In this document: in pieces, positions 11,380-21,752 of the stretch | Layout: each line of letters starts with the position of its first letter | Position numbering within the stretch: position 1 is the first letter of the stretch | DNA from: Nigrospora sphaerica | Taxonomy: Eukaryota; Ascomycota; Sordariomycetes; Amphisphaeriales; Apiosporaceae | Direction of reading: 5' to 3' | Length of the DNA stretch: 64,000 bases | NCBI GenBank assembly: GCA_018287875.1 | Contig: JAGVVL010000009.1 | Location: 3,844,001-3,908,000 of the forward strand | The notes under the pieces: model-generated | Told to the model about the DNA's origin: nothing | The model's input: the letters and a program-made list of their open reading frames with translations, nothing else | The model's database searches: none | Position numbers and translations under genes: made by a program

Positions 11380-14300
11380 TATAGATGCTGCCCTCACCGT
11401 GAGCAAGGCAATGATGAAGGAGCTAGGCAAGGGTGCAGCAACGGCGGGCCCTGAGGCTATTACAGACCTACCACTAATGTACTGAGTGTTAGGCCCCACC
11501 ACAGTGCTGTGGCTTGTGGGTAGCCAATTGGGCACCTCGCTGCCCAAGCGTAAGCGCGCGCCGCCGACAACGAGGCGCGCAGTGCTGCCGTAGTGGAACA
11601 AGTGCGCCGCAATGCCTTGGGGGAAAGAAGTGCGTGAAAATCTCGTCCAGGAGGTGAAGGAGACCATCTGGAGCCAGTTAATCGAGAGCGACGTCCTGGT
11701 TGAGACCGTCGCGGCCCAAATTGACGCCGAGATGGATGGCGTTCGCAACTACCTCGAGCGACTCAAGGAGCATCTCAAGGAGTACCTCGCGAGCGAGATG
11801 CGAAGCGACGACGAGCACATTATGGATACTATCCTATAAAGGACCGGCGAGGCCCGCGCACCTTTGGCCTTTAAATTTTTGTAGTTGGCCATTGTTTAGG
11901 TTTTCTATATCTTATGCCTCATTATCACGTGCTTTGCCGTCTTCTCGTCAAGTTCTATCTCTTCATGCGCGACTACTTCCCATACAGTTTCACCCACATG
12001 TACGCCTAAATCGATGGCAATGAGGTCATGAGGCACTTACTTTGCCATGCCGAGCACACAGTTTCCCGACATAAGGTCTCCAGGAGCGCAGAAACAAGTT
12101 GGCCGGAACTGGACAAGCGGATGAGCCGCGGTAAGACATTGCGACGAAGCCTTGAAGTCGGCGAAGCCCGTCAGCCGCAGCATGAAGCTGGCTCCTGGGC
12201 TGCACACTCCAACTGGGCTACTAGCTGTCCTGATACTGGCTCACCCAGACCCCAGATTCAAAGCTTTGGTTGGACGCTTGCAGATCGATTGGATGATGCA
12301 GAAGAGAGAAAGCCTTGTAGTAGAGTCGGGATTCTGGGAAGTCATCAGCAGCGCCAACATCTACACTATGTTCAGGCCGGAGGACCCACGGCAAGCCGAA
12401 GTCGAAATTCTGATGGACTATTCGCAGATCTTCGCCAAGTTCATGGCAGCGCGGAAAGACATCCGCCTATTCTTCCAGCTTGGGCACAGAACATTGCCCT
12501 CAAAGGCACGCCGGACATTAGCGACATTGACACTACCAAGGACCTTTCCAGCGGCATTGACGTTCAGCGTACCAACAAAAACATCGACGGTACCAACGAT
12601 GATACCACCAACGACGGCAGTGCTACCAGTGGCACCGTTCCCGCCGACAGTCTCACCAACGACATCAACGACACCGACGGCCCCCGCGCGGATACATCGG
12701 GCGACCTACCGGTCCCCGCCCAGGAGGCCGTCCCGAGGGCTGTTTGGCGCAGCCACATCAACCTCACGGCCACGAAGAACATTGGGCACCTGCAGCATTA
12801 GTTAATCACCAAGCTGCGACAGAAGGACCCCTGCCCTGTTCTATTGGTATCAGCACTAGGAGAAACGCATCAACGCAGTCGCCAACTACCAGCAGCAGGC
12901 CAACGTCAGGTCGCTCTTTCAACAGAGCTTACAGAGGCTCGTTTTGTTCTCCGATGCCAGTATGGCAGACAAGCCGGCATACTTATTCCTCGATACCGTC
13001 GGTAGCTATGTCTTTCCGGAGGGCTTTTCGATTAAGGAGACGCTTCGTGCCCTCCGTAAGAGAGAAGAGCGTAAGTACTTAGTGTGCGAAGAGGCCAATA
13101 TGGAGCTGTTTCGGCTTGTGGAAGGGTTGATAAATCGGTCGAAAGAGGCTATTGAGGCACAGTGCACCCAGCAAGCGTACTTTCTATCCCAGCTTCTGCG
13201 GTCCAAGTAACGGTTCAAGGAATGGGTCCAGGTGGCCGACCTTGACATTCAGTGGATCCATCTTGTCATCCAGAAGCTCAAGCATAGAACAACAGACCAG
13301 TTCCAGTGGGATAAGAGAGACAGCATCTTGGAAAAGTAGACTATCGATGCCCTACAACTCACAGTTAAGCAGCAGCGCGCGCTTCTCTCAGGGGCTTGCG
13401 ACGTGCTGACACCGGTATAAGCCCACCAGTTCCGTTGCAACTCTTGCCTAGATCTTGCGGACTATAAGCCCCTCGACCTATCGTGGTGTGCGACGATGCC
13501 TGTGTCGGGACAACGCAGCGAGCTTAACCAATTGGGTTTCAAGAGTCTGCATAAGCTCTTCGACTCGGTGGACCTACCCACGCCGCCACCACTCGAGGCC
13601 ACCCCACCTGCCGTGTCCCCCTAAAAGGCCCCGTGTCTCTAGCAAAAGGAAGAACCCCTTCACTGGAAAGAACCCCTTTATTAGGAAGAACCCCTTTATT
13701 AGGAAGAACCCCTTCGAAGGCCAGGTATATCGGCCGCTCAGGGGCGGTGGCACTACAGAGGGACGAGGAGCTAAGGTTCCTAAGCTGCTGAGCAGGATGG
13801 ACGTCGCTGAGCAACTGACCACGCTCCAGTCTCGGGTGGATGAACATGCCAACAGAGACCAGCTTATAGCCTTGCAGACATATCTTGACAACCAATTCAA
13901 ATCGTCTAGAGAACAGCCCAGGACAACGGAGTCAAGGCTAGCCATATAAGAGGAGCAGACCCACCATATGTTAGTATAAGGGGCGGAAATGGAGGCCTCT
14001 ATCTAATTAATTCTGGTCGACTTTGAGGCCGACCTGAATTTTGACGTCCAAGGCAGACTCGCGAAGCAGGACAGCGTGCTCCAGACCTTGGGGACAAGTC
14101 AGGATGCGATCCACGTTCTGCTAATAGAATGTCGGACTTAGGCCGACACCCATCGATAAAGCCTTAAGGAGAGGCTCACCGCGGTCGATGCCAAACTCTA
14201 GAAGCGACTCGTCGACTAAAAAGCTTTATCCAAGCAGTCCAGGCCCAGCAGCAGAGCCTTGACATGAGCATTGCCTCGCAGAGCCAGTTAATAACAGAAC

Positions 14301-14524
14301 TGAAGAACGCTTAAGATGCCGTCAACGAGCAGAACACCCGCGAAAGGATCACTCTTCAAAACCAGCTGTCCAGCGTGGCCGAGATGCTCGGTAAGCTCGT
14401 GGCGGCAAGCGACAAGAGGCAGTAGTGCGGTGAGGACGGGTACACTTAACTGGGAGACGGCCGCATCGTGGATGCCCTGAACCATGTCCACATCCAACTC
14501 CATGGCCAGCCCCTTTGCCAGTTA
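11380..14524 (+). pseudogene. Decayed coding region for a long coiled-coil/low-complexity protein
   Basis: Several plus-strand stretches have clear coding character but are broken by stops and frame changes. 11390-11836 includes a charged helical segment starting MPWGKEVRENLV, 12152-12801 ends in a Thr/Asp-rich part, 12848-13540 is helical, and 13455-14517 is Gln/Glu/Leu-rich coiled coil. From 12848 to 14449 I locate fifteen in-frame stops: 12857, 13208, 13337, 13418, 13622, 13947, 13977, 14004, 14139, 14157, 14199, 14217, 14312, 14423 and 14447. All are TAA or TAG, usually where Gln would suit the heptad context. There is a frame change near 14220 in an A-run. I recognise no catalytic domain. 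It could be a retroelement gag/ORF1-like gene or a dead host gene. RIP-like CpA-to-TpA mutation is the likeliest cause of the stops. Confidence 0.6.
13647..13718 (+). repeat. Four tandem 18-bp units encoding a KNPF repeat
   Basis: Units at 13647, 13665, 13683 and 13701, with consensus AGGAAGAACCCCTTTATT. Read in the frame that continues into the coiled-coil part, each unit encodes R/G-K-N-P-F plus one variable residue. The two central units share their last 15 bases or more. In-frame 18-bp periodicity suggests the array expanded while the host gene was still coding. Confidence 0.85.
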
Positions 14525-14549
14525 AGTTTGTAGGTTTGCCGGTTGCTGT

Positions 14550-14563
14550 GGGGCAGTTGATAT
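14550..14563. repeat. Left copy of 14-bp target-site duplication
   Basis: GGGGCAGTTGATAT, identical to 17598-17611. The two copies bracket the LINE, and the left copy abuts its ATT-rich 3' tail. Confidence 0.85.
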
Positions 14564-17500
14564 TATTATTATTATTCTTACACCTAGCGACCTATTTAGG
14601 CCATGAGGACCCCCTGCGCATCTTAGCCTAGGAAAACCGTTCCGGGCTAACGTCCGGCCGGGTGAAAAACCTAGGTTCCGCTGCGTCGTACCGCTTCTAT
14701 CTACTCTTTGGCCTGCCATACCGAGATCGGGCTCAGCGCGCCCGCTTCCTAGCTGATAAGTTGATTCGCTAGCTGGAACATGTCTAGCCTTCCGGAGCGG
14801 AGTAGCCATCTTGCGATAATTCCTGCTTTTCCTAGGGTGTCGAGCATCCTGTCCGTGTCTATCGGTCCTCCTAGAGCTTGGACGAGATGCTCTCGTCTTT
14901 CTCTTTCCCGTGGGCAGAAAACGAGGATATGCCGGACGGTCTCCCTGCCCTGACCGCAGACGCACCAGGGGCTGTCGAAGCCTGGGACCCTACGCTTAAA
15001 AAGGAAGTCTCGCAGCCCAATCTTGCCAGTCCTCGCTTGGACGAGGATGGAGCTCTCGGCTTTATGGAGTCCCTTATGGAGCTTGAGGACGTGTTTGTCT
15101 GGCGGCATCTTAGTTGCTATCGGGGTTCGTGCTGTTCGATTTTGCTGCGCTTGTTGCTATCTTTGAAGCCAGTCTCTCTCCTCAGCCTTATATGCTGAGT
15201 CTCCAGCTAGCCATTCGTCTAGCCACCTCTTACGATCGGGAGCGTCGGGGCCTTTCGGTCTGCGCCGGCGAGTCGGTCTTGTTAGGATCCATCTAGCTGC
15301 GCTATCGCACCTTGCTTGGATGAGTGATGCGATACGCGGCTGTTGGAGCCTCTCTTCCGATGCCGCCACCCTTCTGTTGAGCCACGTGTCTAAGGGGGAC
15401 ACGTAAGCTTCCGTTTCTAGTACTGCAGTGGCCGTGGCTTTAAAAGCTCCTGTGACCTTTCGGAGGCACTCTGTCTGGACGTCGTTAAGTGCCTTGGCTC
15501 TATTTTTCGAGATCTGGCGGTGCCACTCTGAAGCTCCATAGCCTATCGCAGACCGTACGACGGCTGTATAGACTTGGCGGGCTCGCTGGAGAGACGCGCC
15601 CCATGTCGAGCCGGCTATCCGGTCTAAGGTATAGACTTGCGTCGCCATCTTCTTCGATATTGACTGGATGTGGACGTCCCAGCGGAGACGTTTATCCACC
15701 TGGATGCCAAGGACGCGGCAGGAGTCTTCTGGTTCGATTTCGTGACCTTCTAAGGCTATCTTCGTGTCCGGACCTTTCCGTCTTCGAGAGAAGTGGACTA
15801 GGTGATATTTCTGGACTGCGAAGGTCATGCCGTGGCTGACTGCCTATTCTTTGCAGATCCTGTAAGCGGCCTCCAGCCGCTTGCAGGTCTACTCGGGGTT
15901 TAAGCCGAAGCCCACGAGGTTCGTGTCGTCTGCGAAGGCTATAGTAGCTATCCCTGGTACGGCGCGGAGAGCCTTATAGAGACCGGCTGTATAGAGGCAG
16001 AAGAGGATAGGCGATAGGGGTGAGCCCTGTGGGACGCCTGCCGGGACTGGGATCTCGTCCGATTCCTGGCCGTCGAAGAATAGCGTGGTGGACCGGTTAA
16101 ATAGGAAGCTTCGGATCCAGCTGATAGTCCATATAGGGACCCTTAGCGCACGCAGGTTGGCAAGGAGCCTTCCATGGTCGACGGAGTCGAAAGCGCCTGA
16201 GATATCCAGCGATAGAAGGGTTGCTACGCCTCCATACTTCCAGGCTGTACGGACCAGGTCCGTTAGCAGCCGCAAGGCCGTTTCCGTGGAGCGGCCCTTT
16301 CGGTTCCCCATCTGTTCGTCCGGGAGCAGCCTGTTTTCTTCCGCAAAGCTGGCTAGCCGTTGCGCCAGCAGGCTCTCGATCACCTTCCCCATGGTGTTAA
16401 GCAGCGCGATAGGTCTCCATCCGCCGGCTTGGTGGTATTCGTTTGGCTGCTTTCCTGGTTTCCGGAGGCCCCCTATCCCCCGGGTCTAGTTCTCTGCGCT
16501 TTCCATAGAAAGAGGTGGGGAATAGAAGGTTTGCACCTTAAGCAGCCCGCAAGGGCATATCCCTCTCTAGGACCACCGACATACGCATCCGTCCTCTCGA
16601 GCCATAGCACGACCTCCTCGACCTGCAGCCTCCTAGGATAGCACCTACGCCAGCGACACTCCGACAGAGAAGATGCCCTTTGGCACAATCGAAGGCAGTC
16701 CGTCTCATCCTTATCTCCAGGTCCCTGGGCTGGCCCAATCCAGCTGTTCATCCCCTTCCACGGCAAGTCCTCGAACCGGTTCCATCTTTAGTCGACCCTA
16801 GTGCGAGTAGGGGACGTAGGGGCTACCCTGTTCTTCTGCCGGTCCCGCGGTCGTCATGCTATGCTACGGCCCACCGGTGTCCTAGGGTGGCGAGCCCTAG
16901 ACCGGCTTCCCGTTGCTCGCCGCCATCTCTGCCGGCGAGCCGACCATGTCTTGCCGTAGGCCTTCGGTAAGGGGTACCACCACGCCGGCATAGTACCCCG
17001 TAAGGCCTCGACTAACCTGCCCTGATCCACCATATGTTCGTCTCCGGAGCGGTGCGCTGTCACCCCGAAGGGCGACACGGGCGGCCAGCCGTAGCCACTA
17101 TTGCCTTAACGACTCCGTTCCCGTGCTCTTAACAACTTCCATTACTCCGTACGCACGCCCACTTAGGTATTCGTTCGATGCCCTCGCGGCTGTTCACTGC
17201 AAGCCGTCTCAGAGCTCGGCAGGGCCGAGGGTGTCCTGTCGTCGCCTCGAGAACCGAGTCGACGTCGGATGGTTTTTACCCAAATCCCTCTATAGAGACG
17301 AGGGCCTTCGCTGCGCGGCTGATTTGTCGTCGATCCGGCGTCGCGCGGTGTCGATTTTCGAGGCAGCTTGCTGCGTTTGGCGGGGGCGAAAAATTTTCGG
17401 TCGTGCGACGCCCGAAAATCCCGCATCATAGACCGTCTCAGCACAACTCCGGTGCAGCGACACAGCGACGCAGTAATAGCGCCTCGCTGCACTTTCGTGC

Positions 17501-17597
17501 AGAATGCGTCTCTACATCGGCTCTCCCTCAGTCAATTGACCTAGGAAGATTTCCAGCCGGCGCCGCGGGGAGGCTGTAGAGTCCGACTTCGCCAGCC
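14564..17597 (-). mobile_element. Tad-clade LINE (non-LTR retrotransposon), degenerate, about 3.0 kb
   Basis: Minus-strand element flanked by the 14-bp direct repeats at 14550 and 17598. Its 3' end is a short TAA-type tail (ATTATTATTATT on the plus strand from 14562), as in Tad-family elements that end in simple repeats rather than poly(A). Reverse transcriptase and a C-terminal Cys/His domain occupy 16.49-14.75 kb. The 1.1 kb nearest the 5' end (16.49-17.6 kb) has no recognisable endonuclease or ORF1, so this copy is much shorter than full-length elements of roughly 6-7 kb. Target-primed reverse transcription explains the 14-bp duplication. The element inserted into DNA at the 3' edge of the decayed coiled-coil region and is itself dead. 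Confidence 0.85.
14749..16485 (-). pseudogene. LINE reverse transcriptase ORF with three TAG stops
   Basis: One continuous minus-strand frame from 16485 to 14749, interrupted only by TAG at 15891-15889, 15846-15844 and 15159-15157; another TAG at 16488-16486 caps it upstream. RT blocks are visible in order: RPIALLNTMGKVIESLLAQR, NRKGRSTETAL, LSLDISGAFDSVDHGRL, the GVPQGSPLSPILF thumb-side motif and the catalytic FADD. A downstream QTECLRKVTGAFK-type segment and the terminal CVCGQGRETVRHILVFCPRE finger (C-C-H-C) are typical of fungal Tad-like ORF2 proteins. No RNase H domain is obvious between RT and the finger. The TAG at 15846 stands where Trp is expected (TGG to TAG), in line with RIP. Intact reading blocks of 120-220 codons imply fairly recent death. 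Confidence 0.88.
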
Positions 17598-17611
17598 GGG
17601 GCAGTTGATAT
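17598..17611. repeat. Right copy of 14-bp target-site duplication
   Basis: GGGGCAGTTGATAT, identical to 14550-14563. It marks the 5' border of the minus-strand LINE. Confidence 0.85.
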
Positions 17612-18584
17612 ATATTATGTAAGGATCAGCAAATATGACTTGGCCTAAACGTCAGGTATATGCACATATATCATGCCTTCCCGCTTAAATCCAACGGGAG
17701 CCGCCCAGTGTAACATTACCCGCCTCAATATCTGACCACAGCTTAATCCGTACGGCGAAACCTGCGGCGACATAGAAACGGGTAATATGCTCGACTAGCC
17801 TGGGTTTGAAGCGCATTAGGACAATTTGGTCAAATCATTCAGGCTTTTGACAGCGTCGCCCGAGCTGATAATAGCTCCAGTAGGATCGTTGGGGACACGA
17901 TTATCATCACTCGATCATTTGTGTCATTGTGACACGACTGATCACTTTTCATTGCCGGTCGCTTTAACTAGGCCATCATATGGTCGGAAAAGAATGTCAT
18001 GCGTCCCCATTGGCCTCCTTTCCCTTCACAACTTGGCAGTCTGGGTAACGCTGTAATGACGTTTGATGATTAGTATCGGCTTCAGCAAGGTCGCCACACT
18101 GCAAAAGCTTATTTCTTTCAGTCATGTGAAGTTATGCACGTTGATTTCAATCTAGTCATCTGTCAACAAGTTACATATACGTAGGAAGGGGCCGCTCACT
18201 AACACTGGTGGCTTCTCTAGGTTTACTAGCACGCGGGGTGCTTCCATTGAATTTCATAGCGCTTACAAATTTGCAGCGAACAAGTTCATTTTCAGCCTTG
18301 GGATGTGCTTATCGAGGTCTAGATCCAGGCCTGGCATGAATTCAGACTGAAGATAGGCCTGGGAAGTGAAGTCATCATGGTGTTGGTTGATACCCACGGC
18401 TTAGGCTACGAAGCCCGTATCATTTCCGGATCCCCCCGGAGGGGAGTGGGTGCAAATCAGCTTCGATAGAAGAGCTGATTCATCTCATCCATATACATTG
18501 GACTGTTAAAGATTTGTAAGGTATCGTCACTTAGGTTTGTAAAAGTTCCGGCTCGACTTTTCTATCCTAATCGGCTTCTTTTCG
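17612..18584. other. AT-richer intergenic region, no gene seen
   Basis: Pre-insertion flank of the LINE followed by the presumed promoter of the next gene. No frame longer than about 75 codons has any coding character. Confidence 0.6.
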
Positions 18585-20069
18585 ATGGAGATCCACCCGG
18601 ACGCAGGCACTGTTTGCCTTGATGTAGCCATAGACCACCGCATCAGGCATTTGTTCAAGCCGGTCCCAAATCCTAACTTGGATCCTGGAGATGGGACACA
18701 TGTTGCCCTGTTGAACGAGTATGGTTGCTCTTTGAAGCTCCCTGAAGCTGAGATTCGAGTCACTACAGAACTGGCGGGCCCTGTGAGCTCCGGTGGGCTC
18801 GCCGTCACGCTCCAGCAACCTCGCGAACACCATCCATTCAGCAAGGGCACAGGAGATGTTATAAAAGATTGCAAAACCCTCGCAGCTCTCGATGCACTTT
18901 TTAGAACTGCTTCTTGCGGCACCTTGGATCTACAGAGGGACGTGTCTGTGATCGACTTGCTCCCATACACTTCAGAATCGCGGATGAAAGACATGAAAAC
19001 AGAACAGCTGAGTGCATTGTTTGGAAAAAGTACTCAGATCATTAATGGAAAGCAGCCAGCTGTCATGCTGTGCGCAGGAAAGATACTGAACACGAATTCC
19101 CATCCCCCAAAGGGCGAGTTGCAGATGTTTGAGAACATAGGCATTGGCAAAACCTTCCGAGATACTCCTCTCCGACAATCAGGAACGAAAAGAATCAACG
19201 CATTCCATCCAAGCTTCGCAGTCAATCGCCACCGAACCAAAAGTATTCTAAGACAACTGCTTATTCTGGAGGTCACACACATCTGCCGAGCCTATATGTC
19301 TGACTGGGAGGAAGAAGACTGGATGGATGAAGTCCGGCGTTTATGTTCTGAACTTTCCAGAGAGCTCAATGGTAAGAGTACCATGGTTAGGAAGTCGCCG
19401 CTTTAATCTTCTTGTAGTAACTAATGAGTCAACACGATTATAGACTTTTCCAAGGTCCCAGTTCCAGTTTCACCAAGCTATACCGCCAAATCGATCCAAG
19501 GTGTAGCGTTCTACATAAACACGTACATGGAAATGGTCCAGGAAATCAAGACCCGCATTACTACACTCCGAATGAATGATGCACTACTCCCGAGGACTGC
19601 GGAACGAGATATTTACGCTGAAGTTCTAGAGCTAGGTATTAGCAAGCTCTGCAACGATGCAAGCCTCGTCTTACGAGAAGTTCATGGCATCAATGCAAAA
19701 GATCGGCTTCCAGCAGACGAAGAAAGGCACACATTTGAGATGGCGAGAGCCTCGAAAGTAACAGTTGGTCTTGCTAATATCCCCTATGGAAAAGCTTGCG
19801 GCTGTTTCCGAAGTACAAGGATCAATGAGCTTGTTGCGACTTGTATCGAGGCGGTGGTCAACAGCGTCGAAGATGGTGGACCAAGCGGGGCGGAGGTTTA
19901 CTTGGACTTACGCCAGGCGATGGAGGCATACTTGAATTTTGCAAAGGAATGGGAGCTACTTCTGTGGGATCTGCGACGGAAAAGTTGGGCAAAGAAGGAC
20001 TCGGTGTCCAGCCACCCCGAAATACGGGAAATCACTCACAGCCTGTCACGTGTTACTCTAGATAGTTAA
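18585..20069 (+). CDS. Protein of unknown function (470 aa), two exons
   Basis: Exons 18585-19371 and 19444-20069. The 72-base intron has donor GTAAGA, branch TAACTAAT and acceptor TTATAG, and the join restores a codon for Asp. The product is soluble, without signal peptide or membrane segment, and both exons are fully open. The first half contains a hydrophobic strand followed by CAGKI (about residue 165), a later NAFHPSF segment (about 210) and a long helix QLLILEVTHICRAY. The order strand-CAGKI-HPS-helix reminds me of the uracil-DNA-glycosylase-like fold, where a late HPSP motif binds DNA, but this is an inference from pattern only. The second half is helical (TRITTLRMND onward) with no known motif. 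It lies 1.7 kb upstream of the dynamin gene on the same strand, in a region of accessory fragments. Confidence 0.75.
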
Positions 20070-21752
20070 TGGGAAACTGGCAAGAATGATCTTCAATCTA
20101 TATTGTTCTCGGTCTGACTGGGAATTATGAACACGTACTGGCAAATGACTAAAATGCCAACTTATCAGCCATAAAGCGGGTAGCTGAGCCCAACCTTGGT
20201 ACACAGAACACGTTACAGGAGAAGGCTGCACGACGCAGTGGCACCTACTGTGCTTTCATCTGGCCAGAGGCCAGTCAGACCCGGTTTTTTAGTAGTAGAC
20301 ATTTAAGCAGGGGACCATCGCGGCCTAGATAGGTCTCCAGGTGTGAGAATCTACCATTGCCGCTACTACTACGACAGGCTTTTCTGCGCCGTAGGAATCT
20401 GACCGACGGATTCGAGATCGCTGCCCTAGACACACTAATATGGCTACCCTATCAGCTAGTGCAGAAATGCCGCCTCTCGTTGGCATCTTGCCTTGTCCCT
20501 GTTCGCTCTGGATCGGAAGAAAAGATAAGGGCAATACAAAGGAGGCTTCCTCCACATTAGGCTCAAGTCCTGACTTGAACGTAGCCTCACTAGATGTAAA
20601 TAAAGTTACCGATAGCCGGAAAGCCTATGAAGAATATCCTCCCTTGGGAGTTTGCACCAAACCACCCAAGGGGGTGGCCCACCCACATCCCCGTAGGTCG
20701 CTAGTGTAAGTCTAAAGCAGTCACTAAGCTATACAGAGGCAAAGCCCATGCTGTTATCCGACTTATATAGGCCAGATATAAGTTTCGGGTCAAGCTTATG
20801 CGCGAGCCGCTAGATATGAAATGAGTTGGAAGCTATTTTCTTACTGGGACCGGTGTCTTTTAGATCAGGAATAATAAGGTTTTCCCCCTACCTTCTTTGA
20901 ATGATTCAATCTTCCCGACATCAAGAGGTATCAGAGCGTCTATTATTACTAATTTTACTGGTTTCTAAAGCCCGAGACCAGAGAGGTAAACGAGAAACGA
21001 GCTGTCAGGACTACACGGCATCGGCGTTTTTTTATAAGCACGAGGACGGCCGAGGGTTCCTGTAGTTCCACTGGCTGCCAAAGTCTCCTACACACGGGCG
21101 GTTGTTAACAGAACAAACCCAGTAAGAGCCAAGTCATGATCCTTGTTACCCCTAACGTAATTTGATGCACAGCGAGATTTAGGGCTCACAAGCCGTCTTC
21201 GAGGCCGGTTATCAACAGAATGGACGGTACCAGAGTGTCAACTATGTTAAACGTATTCATCAGGAAGCTTAGCAAGAAAGGCGAAACTCGAGTCATGTGG
21301 CAGAGAATTGTCATATATTTTGACGTAGGTATGCCACTATCCATACGATGTCGCAATACTTCACATGTTTCAATTCTATTTTGTATATTAAAACTCACCC
21401 AGTGGATATCCAGGAAACTATCTTGGGATTCAAAACGTTTAAAGTACGCACTGATTTCAACATAATGATAAAGAAATCAACTTGTGGCCACTACGTGATT
21501 CAAGTCGCCCTTCAACGTGAGGCAGGCTACTATTCATGAATGTCGCGGGAAGTGTGTTGGCGTGTAATTCCCTCACACCTGTTACGGCTCATGATAGTAG
21601 ACTTTCTGAGCAGACGTCACGATCAAAACACAATTCAGGAGTTCACCACTTTTATTACATTATAAGTACGCTTAAACTTCTCTAAAATGGACGGATTATC
21701 TATTTCTCTGGGAACAATCAAGAGTGTAGAGTAGCCCGCGAATATCTACACC
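20070..21752. other. Intergenic, AT-rich; no gene seen
   Basis: 1.7 kb between the unknown gene and the dynamin gene. Short frames only. The string GGTATCAGAGC near 20928 resembles a copia primer-binding site, but no LTR or gag/pol sequence accompanies it. Confidence 0.6.

Noticed and set aside
12848..14449. Non-standard genetic code (UAR as Gln)
   Set aside because: Intact neighbours end in TAA or TAG as true stops and RIP explains the pattern; kept only as an alternative in the findings.
20928..20940. GGTATCAGAGC resembling a copia-type primer-binding site
   Set aside because: No LTR pair, gag or pol sequence is visible around it; an 11-base match is not enough.
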